64,000 bases of DNA. Origin: Methylobacterium nonmethylotrophicum. GTDB lineage: Bacteria > Pseudomonadota > Alphaproteobacteria > Rhizobiales > Beijerinckiaceae. Below, in pieces: positions 1 to 8,598 of the stretch. Below the pieces are notes generated by a model. The model had not been told where the DNA came from, made no database searches, and worked only from the letters and a program-made list of their open reading frames with translations. Both the position numbers and the translations under genes were made by a program. Within the stretch, counting starts at the first letter, position 1. Each line of letters starts with the position of its first letter. The DNA lies in contig NZ_SRLB01000010.1 of assembly GCF_004745635.1 (NCBI RefSeq), positions 62,001 to 126,000 of the forward strand, written 5' to 3'.

Positions 1-505
1 CGATTTCTTCAGGCGTCAGGGCGTCGCGGGCGCCGACCGACCCTTGCGTCTCGACCCGGACGTGGTGGCCCAGCGCCTGCGCCGCCGCCTGGATGCCTTC
101 CGCCGCCATGAAGGTGTGGGCGATGCCGGTCGGGCAGGAGGTGATGGCGACGATGCGCGTGGGACCGGTCGTCCCGGGGCCCGCGGGCGCGGCGCCTGCA
201 TCGGTGCCGGCGAGCGCCCGGTCGATCACCCCGTTGACGTCGGTGAGCACGTCCTCGATCGCCGCCTCGGCGCGGCGCAGGCGTCCGAAGCGGCCCGCGC
301 CGAGATCGCCGGTGCCGACGAGGAGCACCGCATCGGCGTCCTGGATCGCGCCCTCGCTCAGCGGCGCCCCTGTCGTGCCGCGGCTGCGCAATTCGACGTC
401 GAGCCGCTGGTTGCGCCGCCCCGCCGCCCGGCGCAGGGCCTCGGCCGCCAGCACCGCGTGGGTGCTGAGATCGCCGCCTCCGACGACGGCCACCAGGTGG
501 GTCAT
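1..505 (-). CDS. fruA: PTS fructose-specific EIIBC component, N-terminal part (cut by window edge)
   Basis: Membrane permease of the fructose phosphotransferase system: it takes phosphate from FruB and passes it to fructose during uptake, giving fructose 1-phosphate. Only the first 168 codons are here. They cover a degenerate EIIB-like first domain (about residues 1-100) and the start of the true EIIB domain with the phosphorylatable cysteine in SCPTGIAHTFMAAE (about residue 123). The EIIC membrane part lies beyond base 1. The ATG at 505-503 follows a strong AGGAGG site. It is the third gene of fruB-fruK-fruA, 87 bases after fruK. The family call is secure; the missing C-terminus cannot be checked. 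Confidence 0.93.
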   Translation of the reverse strand, partial: MTHLVAVVGGGDLSTHAVLAAEALRRAAGRRNQRLDVELRSRGTTGAPLSEGAIQDADAVLLVGTGDLGAGRFGRLRRAEAAIEDVLTDVNGVIDRALAGTDAGAAPAGPGTTGPTRIVAITSCPTGIAHTFMAAEGIQAAAQALGHHVRVETQGSVGARDALTPEEI

Positions 506-592
506 GGGGTGTTCCTCCTGAGGGTTATGCTAGATCGAGCGGTGTGTTCGGCGTGATCGGACATGGCACGGGCGGGATGGTCGCCGCCTGGG

Positions 593-1534
593 TCATACCG
601 GCAGCGCGCATACCTCGATCCCCGCCGCGATCGCCTCGACCTGGCCGCGCCCGGGCAGGTGGGCGCCGCTGCGGGTCAGCTTCCCGGCCGCGAAGGCGAG
701 CGCGAGGCGCGCGGTCTCGGGAAGGCTCAGGTCGGCGCAGAGCCCCGCCACCAGCCCGGCCACCAGGGCGTCGCCCGCCCCGACGGTGCTCGCCACATCC
801 ATCGTCGGCGCCACCGCGTGGAGGGCGTCCGCTCCGCGCACGAACACCGCGCCTTCCGCCCCGAGGGAGATCACCACCAGCGGGATGCCGCGGCGAGCGA
901 GGCCGCGGGCGGCCTTCACCACGTCGCCGAGGGCGGGAAGCGGCTTGCCGGCCCATTCCTCCAGCTCGTGCCGGTTCGGCTTGACGATGTCGGGCAGGAC
1001 CCTGGCCGAGAGGGCCGCCGCCAGCGGCGGGCCGGAGGCGTCGAGGAGCACCCGGGCCTGCTTGGCCTTCAGCGCCGCGACCAGCTCGGCGTAGAGGCCG
1101 GGCGCGGCGCCAGCGGGCAGGCTGCCGGCCAGCACCGCGAGGGTGTCGGGCCCGGCGGCCTCGAGCAGCACCGCCCGCACCGAGCGCAGGGTCGCGGAAT
1201 CGAGGGCGAGCCCCGGCAGGTTCACGTCGGTGGTGCCGGCAGGATCGACGAGCTTCAGATTGGTGCGGGTCTCGCCCGGGACCCAGACGCAGCGATCCTC
1301 GATCCCCTTGGCGGAGAACAGCGCCTCGAAGGCGGCGGCGTTGCCGGCGCCGAGCACCCCGGCGGCGGCGACCGGCACGCCCCAATCGGCGAGGCAGCTC
1401 GCGACGTTGACGCCCTTGCCGCCGGCATCGTCCCGCACCGCGCGGGCGCGGTGGACCTGCCCGGGCGCGAGCCGGTCGAGGATCACGGTCCGGTCGATCG
1501 CCGGGTTGAGGGTGAGGGTGAGGACGCGGGTCAC
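593..1534 (-). CDS. fruK: 1-phosphofructokinase
   Basis: Cytoplasmic PfkB/ribokinase-family kinase (313 aa) that phosphorylates fructose 1-phosphate, the product of the fructose PTS, to fructose 1,6-bisphosphate. Visible are the N-terminal TLTLNPAIDRT motif, the substrate-binding AGGKGVNVA segment near residue 40, and the C-terminal ATP/anion-hole signature STVGAGDALVAG with the catalytic aspartate. I chose the GTG at 1534 because it overlaps the fruB stop as GTGA and has AGGAGG just upstream. The same frame stays open far into fruB, but that extension has no family similarity. It is translationally coupled to fruB and followed by fruA. Confidence 0.95.
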   Translation of the reverse strand: MTRVLTLTLNPAIDRTVILDRLAPGQVHRARAVRDDAGGKGVNVASCLADWGVPVAAAGVLGAGNAAAFEALFSAKGIEDRCVWVPGETRTNLKLVDPAGTTDVNLPGLALDSATLRSVRAVLLEAAGPDTLAVLAGSLPAGAAPGLYAELVAALKAKQARVLLDASGPPLAAALSARVLPDIVKPNRHELEEWAGKPLPALGDVVKAARGLARRGIPLVVISLGAEGAVFVRGADALHAVAPTMDVASTVGAGDALVAGLVAGLCADLSLPETARLALAFAAGKLTRSGAHLPGRGQVEAIAAGIEVCALPV

Positions 1535-4089
1535 GGGCGGGCCTCCTCTGCGAGAGCCGTCGTGTCGAGGGCGCGCACGCCGGCGGCGTCGGCCTGTGCG
1601 CAGGCCTCCTCGGCGAGCGCCCGCAGCGCGGCGAGGGATGCGGCGCGCAGGCGCGCCTTCACGGCCGGCAGGTCGCGGGGGGTCATCGAGAGCTCGTGCA
1701 CGCCGAGCCCCGCGAGCAGCCCGGCCCCGAACGGATCGCCCGCGATGCCGCCGCAGACCCCGACGAAGCGGCCGTGCCGGGCCGCCCCCTCGCAGGTCAT
1801 CCGCACCAGGCGCAGGACCGCCGGGTGGAGCGAATCGGCCTCGGGCGCCAGGTCGGTGTTCTGGCGGTCGATGGCGAGCGCGTATTGCGTCAGGTCGTTG
1901 GTGCCGATCGAGAAGAAGTCGCAATGGGGGCTGAGCGCGTCGGCCTGGATCGCCGCGGCCGGCACCTCGATCATGATGCCGAGGGGCACCTCCGGCGCCC
2001 CGATCTCCGCCCGGATCCGGTCGCAGGCCCGGCGCAGGTCCAGCACCTCCGGCACCGAGGTGATCATCGGGAACATGATCGAGAGCGGCGCGTCCTTACC
2101 CTTCGGGGCGCCCGCCGGGACGCAATCCTTCGCGGCGCGGTAGAGCGCGCGCAGCTGCGGCTCCATCAGGTCGGGCCGGCGCAGGAGAAGCCGGGCGCCG
2201 CGCACGCCGAGGAAGGGGTTCTCCTCCTTCGGCAGGGCCAGGTGGGGCACCTGCTTGTCGCCGCCGATGTCGAGGGCGCGCACGATCAGGGGGCGGCCGT
2301 CGAGGGCTTCCAGCATCGCCCGGTAGGTGGCGTACTGGTCGTCCTCGTCCGGCGTGTCGCCGCGCTCGAGGAACAGGAACTCGGTGCGCATCAGGCCGAC
2401 GCCCTCGGCGCCCTGCGACAGGGCGAAGGGCACCTGGTCGGGCGTGTTGACGTTGGCGCCGATGGCGAGCGCGTGCCCGTCCCGGGTGCGGGCCGGCAGG
2501 CCGCGCTCGCGGGCCTCCGCTTCCTGCGTGGCCCGTAGCGATTCGCGCCAGGCGGCCGCCGAGGCGAGGTCGGCCTCGTTCGGGTCGACGTAGAGGCGGC
2601 CGGTCGTGCCGTCGAGGATGGCGGTCGCGCCCGCCTGAAGCGCCATCAGGCCGGGCCCGGCCGCGACCACCGAGGGGATGCCGAGGGTCCGGGCGAGGAT
2701 CGCCGTGTGGGAGGTCGGACCGCCCTGCGCGGTGGCGAGCCCCAGCACCCGGGCGGGATCGAGCCCCGCCGTGTCGGAGGGCGCGAGGTCGGGGGCGACG
2801 AGGATGCAGGGCTCGTCCGGCAGGGCGTGGCCCGCCTGCAGGGCAGGGTCGATCTGCGCCAGCACCCGGCGGCCGACGTCGCGCAGGTCGGCGGCACGGG
2901 CCGCGAGCACCGGGTTGCCGAGGGCCGAGAGCTGGCCGGCCATCCGCTCCACCGCCTGGTGCCACGCGAAGGCGACGCCGTGGCCCTCGACCATCAGCTG
3001 GCAGGCCAGCGTGATCAGGTCGGTGTCGGCGATGAGGTCGGCTTGCGCCTTGAAGATCCCGGCATCGGCCTGGCCGAGGCGCCGGCCGGTATCGTCGGCG
3101 AGCGCCTTGAGCTGCGCCGCCGTGGCCTCCAGCGCCGCGTGCAGGCGGTCGCCGCCCTGGGTCAGCGGCTCGGGCTCGTCCGGCACCGCGACCTCGGTGG
3201 GCCCGAGCACGTGGACCCGCCCGATGGCGAGGCCCGGGCTCGCGCCGATGCCGGGGATGACCTGGGGCGCGCCGGCGGGGTTCCAGCCGGCGACCGGGGC
3301 GGCGGCTTTCGCGGCGGCCTCGGCGGCACGCTCGGCCGCCGCCTTCTCGCCGGCGGAGAGGCCCGTGACCGTGGCCTTGAGGCGGGCCAGAGCCGCCGGC
3401 GCGTCCTCGCCCTCGGCCGAGATCACCGCCTCGTCGCCGGCGCGCAAGCCGAGCTGGAGCAGGGCGATCAGGTTCTTGGCATCCGCCACCTCGGCGCCGT
3501 GACGGACCTGGATCCGGGCCGGGCTGGCGCGGGCCGCCTCGACCCAGGCCGAGGCCGGCCGGGCGTGGAGGCCGGTCGGATAGTCGACCACCCAGGTCAA
3601 GCTCTGAGGGAGATCCGCCGCCGGGCCGGCGGCTCCCGGCGCGGCCGCGTCCTCGGCGAGCGCCGCCGCGATCTCGCCGGCGTCGAGCGTGGTGCGCAGC
3701 CGCGCCAGCCGCGCCTCGTCCTGGATCAGGCGGGTGAGGCGGCGCAGGACCGTGATGTGGGTGTCGGACTGGGCGGCGATCGCCACGACCAGGTGGGCGT
3801 CCTGCCCGTCGTGCCAGGCGACGCCGCCCGGCACCTGCAGCACGGCGAGCCCGCTCTCACGCACCAGGTGCCGGTCGTCGACCATGCCGTGCGGGATCAC
3901 CACGCCGTGGCCCAGATAGGTGTTCGCCACCGCCTCCCGGCGCAGCATGCTGCCCTCGTAGGCCGGGTCGATGCAGCCGGCGGCCACGAGGAGCTGGGCC
4001 GCCTCGCGGATCGCGGCCTCCTTGGTCGCAGGGGCGGCGGCGGTGCGGATTAGGACGCGCGGCGTCAGCGAGGGGGTCGGCGCGAGCAT
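1531..4089 (-). CDS. fruB: Fructose PTS multiphosphoryl transfer protein (EIIA-HPr-EI fusion)
   Basis: A 852-aa cytoplasmic fusion carrying all soluble phosphate carriers of the fructose PTS. In order: EIIA-Fru (about residues 5-150, active His67 in VVIPHG), an HPr domain (about 165-245, His175 in GLHARPAS), then Enzyme I (about 275-850, His461 in GGPTSHTAILAR, with the PEP-binding barrel and CGGIAGDP near the end). Phosphate runs from PEP through EI, HPr and EIIA to FruA. An alanine-rich linker separates HPr and EI. The ATG at 4089 is preceded by GGGAGGAAG. It is the first gene of the operon, directly downstream of a GAAAACGTTTTC operator, so it is probably repressed by the divergent LacI-family protein. 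Confidence 0.96.
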   Translation of the reverse strand: MLAPTPSLTPRVLIRTAAAPATKEAAIREAAQLLVAAGCIDPAYEGSMLRREAVANTYLGHGVVIPHGMVDDRHLVRESGLAVLQVPGGVAWHDGQDAHLVVAIAAQSDTHITVLRRLTRLIQDEARLARLRTTLDAGEIAAALAEDAAAPGAAGPAADLPQSLTWVVDYPTGLHARPASAWVEAARASPARIQVRHGAEVADAKNLIALLQLGLRAGDEAVISAEGEDAPAALARLKATVTGLSAGEKAAAERAAEAAAKAAAPVAGWNPAGAPQVIPGIGASPGLAIGRVHVLGPTEVAVPDEPEPLTQGGDRLHAALEATAAQLKALADDTGRRLGQADAGIFKAQADLIADTDLITLACQLMVEGHGVAFAWHQAVERMAGQLSALGNPVLAARAADLRDVGRRVLAQIDPALQAGHALPDEPCILVAPDLAPSDTAGLDPARVLGLATAQGGPTSHTAILARTLGIPSVVAAGPGLMALQAGATAILDGTTGRLYVDPNEADLASAAAWRESLRATQEAEARERGLPARTRDGHALAIGANVNTPDQVPFALSQGAEGVGLMRTEFLFLERGDTPDEDDQYATYRAMLEALDGRPLIVRALDIGGDKQVPHLALPKEENPFLGVRGARLLLRRPDLMEPQLRALYRAAKDCVPAGAPKGKDAPLSIMFPMITSVPEVLDLRRACDRIRAEIGAPEVPLGIMIEVPAAAIQADALSPHCDFFSIGTNDLTQYALAIDRQNTDLAPEADSLHPAVLRLVRMTCEGAARHGRFVGVCGGIAGDPFGAGLLAGLGVHELSMTPRDLPAVKARLRAASLAALRALAEEACAQADAAGVRALDTTALAEEARP

Positions 4090-4133
4090 GGCGAGCTTCC
4101 TCCCGGAAAGCGTTCGGTTTTCGTTGGTGCTTA

Positions 4134-4147
4134 TGAAAACGTTTTCA
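4134..4147. promoter_or_regulatory. LacI-family operator 1 (perfect palindrome) upstream of fruB
   Basis: TGAAAACGTTTTCA is a perfect 14-base palindrome about 45 bases upstream of the fruB start codon. A central CG with AT-rich arms is typical of LacI/FruR-type operators. A second copy of the same 12-base core lies beside the regulator gene. The site probably overlaps the fru promoter. Binding by the adjacent regulator is inferred. Confidence 0.8.
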
Positions 4148-4245
4148 CAGACCCTGTCAACGGGCCGGGCGACGGGTCCGCTCGAATTCCGCGTGTAAGG
4201 ACTTGCGGACGCGGCGGCCGGCTGTCACAACCGGTGTAACGAGTC

Positions 4246-4259
4246 TGAAAACGTTTTCG
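4246..4259. promoter_or_regulatory. LacI-family operator 2, immediately upstream of the regulator gene
   Basis: TGAAAACGTTTTCG repeats the GAAAACGTTTTC core of operator 1, 112 bases (centre to centre) further on, and ends five bases before the regulator ATG. It therefore occupies the ribosome-binding and initial transcribed region of the regulator, which fits autorepression. A pair of operators this far apart could also support looping by a tetramer; that is inference. Confidence 0.78.
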
Positions 4260-4264
4260 AGGCG

Positions 4265-5263
4265 ATGGCCGTCGGCATCCGAGACGTCGCCCGCGCGGCG
4301 GGCGTTTCCACCGCGACCGTGTCGCGGGCCCTGGGCAAGGGTCCGGTCAGCGACGCGCTGCGCGAGCAGGTCGAGGCGGCGGTGCGGGCGACCGGCTACC
4401 GGCCGAACCTCTCGGCTCGCCGCCTGCGGTCGCAGGCGACGCAGACGATCGGGCTCATCGTCGCCGACATCCGCAACCCGTTCTTCACCGCGGTGAGCCG
4501 CGCCGTCGAGGACGCGGCCTACCGGGCCGGGATGCGGCTGATCCTGTGCAACACCGGCGAGGACCCCGAGCGCGAGGCCCTGTACCTGCGCCTGATGCAG
4601 GAAGAGCGGGTCACCGGGGTCGTGTTCGCGCCGACCCGCCGCACCGCCGAGCGGCTGCGGCCGTCCGACTTCGCCTTCCCGCTGGTGCTGATCGACCGCA
4701 CCGGCCCGCCGGGCGGCCATGACGGGGTGGTGCTCGACAACGCGGCGGCCGGCGCCGCCCTGGTCGACCATCTGGTGGAGCAGGGTTTCTCCCGCATCGG
4801 CGGCCTGTTCGGCTCGACGAGCTCGACCGCCGAGGAGCGCCGCGAGGGCTATTTCGCGGCAATGCGCCGCCACGGCCTCGCGCCGCAGGTCCGCACCGTG
4901 CTGCCGGAGGCCGAGCGGGCGCAAGGGGAGGTGGCCCGCTGGCTCGCCGAGCCCGGGCGGCCCGAGGCGCTCGTTCTCTCGAACGGCCTGATCCTGATGG
5001 GAGCGGTGCGGGCAGCCCGGGCGGCGGGGATCGCCTGGCCGGGCGGGATCGCCCTCGCGGGCTTCGACAACGAGCCCTGGACCGAGCTGGTCGAGCCCGG
5101 CCTGACGGTGATCGAGCAGCCCGTCGCCGAGATCGGCGCCCACGCGATGGGGCTGCTGTTCGACCGGCTGAAGACTCCGGACCAGCCGGTGCGCAAGGTG
5201 GTGCTGAGCGGGCGCCTGATCGCCCGGGGGTCGACGGAGCGACGGACATCATCAGGCTCGTAG
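4265..5263 (+). CDS. LacI-family transcriptional regulator of the fructose PTS operon
   Basis: 332-aa DNA-binding repressor. The N-terminal LacI helix-turn-helix is clear (IRDVARAAGVSTATVSRALG, residues 5-24, then the hinge with GYRPNLSARRL), followed by a periplasmic-binding-protein-like sensor domain (GLIVADIRNPFF, later GFDNEPWTELVEPGLT). It is divergent from fruB, with identical operators at both gene starts, so it very likely controls the fru operon and itself, with fructose 1-phosphate or a related sugar phosphate as inducer (inference by analogy to FruR/Cra). The ATG at 4265 has only a weak GAGG site, because operator 2 sits where a Shine-Dalgarno would be. Confidence 0.92.
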   Translation: MAVGIRDVARAAGVSTATVSRALGKGPVSDALREQVEAAVRATGYRPNLSARRLRSQATQTIGLIVADIRNPFFTAVSRAVEDAAYRAGMRLILCNTGEDPEREALYLRLMQEERVTGVVFAPTRRTAERLRPSDFAFPLVLIDRTGPPGGHDGVVLDNAAAGAALVDHLVEQGFSRIGGLFGSTSSTAEERREGYFAAMRRHGLAPQVRTVLPEAERAQGEVARWLAEPGRPEALVLSNGLILMGAVRAARAAGIAWPGGIALAGFDNEPWTELVEPGLTVIEQPVAEIGAHAMGLLFDRLKTPDQPVRKVVLSGRLIARGSTERRTSSGS

Positions 5264-5314
5264 AATTCCGCCTGATCTGTCACGCAGGAGGAATGCGCGG
5301 GATCGCCTCTCAAG

Positions 5315-5340
5315 GCGATACCAGGCAAGCCTGGTATCGC
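5315..5340. terminator. Perfect 12-base hairpin downstream of the LacI-family gene
   Basis: GCGATACCAGGC, two spacer bases, then its exact reverse complement. It lies 52 bases after the regulator stop and before the convergent small gene at 5413-5646. No T-run follows, so it may be a factor-dependent terminator, an mRNA-stabilising hairpin or a repeat element rather than a classical intrinsic terminator. Confidence 0.45.
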
Positions 5341-5412
5341 TGCAAGGTGTGGGAGAGGGGAGACAGCTCCATCCCGATTCGAACAGATCGAGCGGAACGC
5401 GGACCGCTTCCC

Positions 5413-5646
5413 CTACGGCTTCTCCTCCGCCGGGCTGTGCTTCTGCGGCCGATGGCCGTCCTGGCCTGGATTGTTGTGCTTGTTGTGGTCGCGGCTCTCC
5501 TGGTGGGTCGAGGGCGGCCGGGTCGGGTCGGCGCTGGTGCGGATGCGGGCGCCGCCGCCGGCCGGGACGTTGGGACCGTCCTTGCCCTCGATCAGCCGGA
5601 GGTTCTGCGCGTGGGTCTTGTCGCCGTGGGGCTTCTCGCCGGCCAT
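5413..5646 (-). CDS. Small hydrophilic protein of unknown function
   Basis: 77-aa charged, proline/asparagine/histidine-rich protein with no hydrophobic segment or cysteine, probably largely disordered. I do not recognise a named domain. It is supported as a gene by an excellent CAGGAGGAG site six bases before ATG 5646 and by G/C-rich third positions. It lies on the same strand as, and downstream of, the CoA-transferase gene (56 bases apart), so it could be co-transcribed. Function unknown. Confidence 0.7.
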   Translation of the reverse strand: MAGEKPHGDKTHAQNLRLIEGKDGPNVPAGGGARIRTSADPTRPPSTHQESRDHNKHNNPGQDGHRPQKHSPAEEKP

Positions 5647-5701
5647 GGGCTCCTCCTGTCGCGGATGAGCCGGGGCAACTCCGGGTCGCTGGCCCTGTTC
5701 C

Positions 5702-7093
5702 TCACCAGGACGGCTCGGCCGCGCCGAGGGGGCCGGCGGGGCGGTCCCAGTGCATCGGCGCGCCGTCGACCGTGAGGGGCGGGCGCAGGCGCAGGGCCGG
5801 GCCCCAGGCGGTCGACTCCGGCGCGTCGGCGAAATCCGCCCGGGCGAGGGCTGCCGGGGCGGGTTCGGGCGCGGCGGGCGGGGCGGAGATCAGAAGCGCG
5901 GCGGTGCGGGCGAGGGAGGCCCGGGCGGCGAGGCCGCGGCCGGTGGCGAGGCGCCGCGTCAGGCCGTGCAGAACCGCCGCCGCCATCAGGTAGCCGGTGG
6001 CGTGGTCGAGAGCCTGGACAGGCAGGGGCACCGGCCGGTCGGCCCCGGCCCGGCGCATCCCGGCCTCGGCGATGCCGGAGCTCATCTGCACCAGGCTGTC
6101 GAAGCCGCGGCGCTCCCGCCACGGCCCGGTCCAGCCATAGGCGTCGAGGCTGACGTCGATCAGGCCCGGCCGCAGGCGGGCCCGGGCCCCGGCGTCGAGC
6201 CCGAGGCGCGCCAGCGCGTCGGACCGGTAGCCGTGGACCAGCACGTCCGCCCCGGCGAGCAGGTCCTCGACGCGCGCCCGCCCGGCCGGATCCTTGAGGT
6301 CGAGCCGGGCGCAGGCCTTGCCGAGCGTCATCTCCGGCACGACGCCCGGCTCGTCCCAGCCCGGCGGGTCGAGGCGCAGCACCGCGGCGCCGTATCCGGC
6401 GAGGAAGCGGGTCGCGACGGGGCCGGCCAGCACCCGGGTCAGGTCGAGGACGCGCAAGCCCGCGAGCGGGCGCTCCGGCCGCGCCGCCGCAAGGCCGTCC
6501 GGCCCGGCCGCGCGGTCGTCCGGCCCGGGCTCCCACGCGACCAGCGGCTCGCGCCCCACCGCCGCTCCCTGCGGGTGGGCGGCCCAGCTGTCGCTTGAGC
6601 GCATCGTGGCGGCGCAGCCGCCCGCCGCCACGACGGCGCCCTCGAGCTCGTCCGCCCGCCAGTGCGCCACGGCGGCCGCCACCGCCGCCCGCTCCGGCGC
6701 GGCGCCGAGCACGCGAAGGGCCGCGTCGCGGTGGTGCGGGGCGTTGGTGTGGAGCCGGATCCACCCGTCGGCCGCCGGATAGTCGCCGGCCACCGGGTCC
6801 CAGGGCGGCGGCGGCTCCCACCCTTGCGGCGCGAGGGAGCGGGCGAACCATTGCCCGGCGAGGCGCCGGTCGACCGCGACGCCTGGGCGCTTCCCGAACC
6901 GGGCCTCGACCAGCTCGGCCAGCGCCAGCCCCGCCGCCGCGACGGAGGCGGCCGCGAGATCGCTGACCGGGAAGATCGACGGGAGGGCGCCAGTCCCGGT
7001 CTGGGTCACCGGAGAGGAGGCGTCCGCGTCGAAGGCGCGCCGGATCGCGGTCAGGATCGCGCCGGAGGATTCGCTGCCCGCTTCGCCCGTCAT
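5702..7093 (-). CDS. CaiB/BaiF (family III) CoA-transferase with rearranged halves
   Basis: 463-aa cytoplasmic protein related to formyl-CoA and carnitine CoA-transferases. Its order is unusual. The hallmark family N-terminus (LRVLDLTRVLAGP) appears only at residue 213, and the catalytic-Asp region (VQALDHATGYLMAA, Asp363) follows near the C-terminus. Residues 40-180 instead resemble the usual second half of the family (SDLAAASVAAAGLAL, then DGWIRLHTN, then a segment ending HPQG). It looks circularly permuted or like two trimmed copies fused head to tail. ATG 7093 has a GGGGAG site eight bases upstream; an in-frame extension to 7369 overlaps hisI and is not credible. The substrate is unknown. 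Confidence 0.82.
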   Translation of the reverse strand: MTGEAGSESSGAILTAIRRAFDADASSPVTQTGTGALPSIFPVSDLAAASVAAAGLALAELVEARFGKRPGVAVDRRLAGQWFARSLAPQGWEPPPPWDPVAGDYPAADGWIRLHTNAPHHRDAALRVLGAAPERAAVAAAVAHWRADELEGAVVAAGGCAATMRSSDSWAAHPQGAAVGREPLVAWEPGPDDRAAGPDGLAAARPERPLAGLRVLDLTRVLAGPVATRFLAGYGAAVLRLDPPGWDEPGVVPEMTLGKACARLDLKDPAGRARVEDLLAGADVLVHGYRSDALARLGLDAGARARLRPGLIDVSLDAYGWTGPWRERRGFDSLVQMSSGIAEAGMRRAGADRPVPLPVQALDHATGYLMAAAVLHGLTRRLATGRGLAARASLARTAALLISAPPAAPEPAPAALARADFADAPESTAWGPALRLRPPLTVDGAPMHWDRPAGPLGAAEPSW

Positions 7094-7154
7094 CGCTCGG
7101 CTCCCCTGTCGCGAAGGATTGTCGGAGGAGGATACAGGACGAACCGCGGCGCCG

Positions 7155-7184
7155 GATCCCCTGACGCGCGATCCCCTGACGCGC
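7155..7184. repeat. 15-base tandem duplication
   Basis: GATCCCCTGACGCGC occurs twice in direct succession, in the gap between hisI and the CoA-transferase gene, within the presumed leader of the latter. It is probably a slippage duplication. No function is evident. Confidence 0.6.
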
Positions 7185-7268
7185 GCGGGTCGGACCGGAG
7201 CGCGGACGGAGCCGGCCGGCCCGCCGTTGCCCGGACAGCCCCGGGCAGGCGAGGGACGATCCGCGGAG

Positions 7269-7691
7269 CTACGAGGGGCGGGAGACCAGCCGCACCGCCC
7301 CGCTCTGCGCGTCATAGGCGACGCCGCGATAGAAGCAGTCCCGCCGCCCGGTATGGCAGCAGCCGCCATCGCCGCCGACCCGCACCCGCAGCAGGAGCGC
7401 GTCCTGGTCGCAATCGACCCGCATCTCGACGAGGGTCTGGATCTGCCCGCTGGTGGCGCCCTTGTGCCAGAGCTCGCCCCGCGAGCGTGACCAGTACCAG
7501 ACCTCGCCGGTGGCGAGGGTGCGGGCCAGCGACTCGGCGTTCATGTGGGCGAGCATCAGGACCGCGCCGGACTCGGCATCGACCGCGAGCGCGGTGATCA
7601 GACCGTCCGGGCCGAAGCGCGGCGTGAAGGCCTCGCCCTCCTCCAGCGCAGGCTTGTCGCCGGGAGCCGCGAAGGTGGGGAGCGGGCTCAT
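7269..7691 (-). CDS. hisI: Phosphoribosyl-AMP cyclohydrolase
   Basis: 140-aa cytoplasmic enzyme for the third step of histidine biosynthesis, opening the adenine ring of phosphoribosyl-AMP. The metal-binding signatures are present: [11 protein letters not shown] around residue 95, and [13 protein letters not shown] near 110-122 supplying the Zn cysteines. ATG 7691 overlaps the folE stop (ATGA, 7688-7691), so it is translationally coupled to folE. Both enzymes are hydrolases acting on purine-type rings, and the pairing is probably a conserved local operon rather than a shared pathway. Confidence 0.95.
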   Translation of the reverse strand: MSPLPTFAAPGDKPALEEGEAFTPRFGPDGLITALAVDAESGAVLMLAHMNAESLARTLATGEVWYWSRSRGELWHKGATSGQIQTLVEMRVDCDQDALLLRVRVGGDGGCCHTGRRDCFYRGVAYDAQSGAVRLVSRPS

Positions 7692-8347
7692 CGCCGGTCG
7701 CGGACCAGGGTGAGGAAGCGGACCTGCTCGGTCGGGTCCTGCTTGAACACGCCGGTGAACTGGGTTGTGATGGTCGAGACGCCGGATTTCTGCACCCCGC
7801 GCATCGCCATGCAGAGGTGCTCGGCCTCCACCATCACGGCGACGCCACGGGGGTGGAGCACCGAGTCGATCGTGTCGGCGATCTGCGCCGTCATCGTCTC
7901 CTGGGTCTGGAGCCGGCGCGCGAAGGCGTCGACGACGCGGGCGAGCTTCGACAGGCCGACGACGCCGCGCCTCGGGTAGTAGGCGATGTGGGCCTTCCCC
8001 ATGAACGGCACCATGTGGTGCTCGCAATGAGAGTGGAACGCGATGTCGCGCACCAGCACGATGTCGGAATAGCCCTCGACCTCCTCGAACACGCGGTCGA
8101 GGATGGCATCGGGATCCTGGCGGTAGCCCCCGAAGATCTGCTCGTAGGCCTTGGCCACACGCTGGGGCGTCTCGCGCAGGCCCTCGCGCTCCGGATCGTC
8201 GCCGGCCCAGCGCAGGAGGGTGCGCACGGCGGCCTCGGCCTCCTGGCGGGTGGGGCGCTCGGTGATGCGCTCCGGCCGGGGGGCGTCGCTGCGCTTGTCG
8301 GCCGCCTCCGGGGCCCGTACCGACAAGGACTTCAGCACCGCGTCCAT
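7688..8347 (-). CDS. folE: GTP cyclohydrolase I
   Basis: 219-aa enzyme converting GTP to dihydroneopterin triphosphate, the first step of folate (and pterin) synthesis. The zinc/active-site motif [11 protein letters not shown] is near residue 125, followed by [17 protein letters not shown], and a [13 protein letters not shown] segment close to the C-terminus. The length and motifs are typical of FolE1. I chose ATG 8347 (MDAVLK) because GGAGG lies four bases upstream; the next in-frame ATG 39 bases earlier lacks such a site. It is the first gene of the folE-hisI pair, divergent from the NifU-like gene. Confidence 0.95.
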   Translation of the reverse strand: MDAVLKSLSVRAPEAADKRSDAPRPERITERPTRQEAEAAVRTLLRWAGDDPEREGLRETPQRVAKAYEQIFGGYRQDPDAILDRVFEEVEGYSDIVLVRDIAFHSHCEHHMVPFMGKAHIAYYPRRGVVGLSKLARVVDAFARRLQTQETMTAQIADTIDSVLHPRGVAVMVEAEHLCMAMRGVQKSGVSTITTQFTGVFKQDPTEQVRFLTLVRDRR

Positions 8348-8598
8348 CACGCCTCCAAGATCCGGGCCGCCGCAGTGGGCAGCCATGCCGGGACTTGAGA
8401 TGCGCCCCGACCCGGCCGCGCCTCGCGGAGCCGGGTAACCGCGCCTATATCGGGAATCCGGCCCCGGCGCGCAATGCGCCGGGCGCGCAGCAGGTCACCG
8501 CGTCCTCAGTCCATCCACCCGTCAAACCGAAGTCCGACCGGTCCGGTCAAGCCCGATTCGTCCGTCCCGCGGCCCCTCTCGTCCAAAGTACGAACGCC

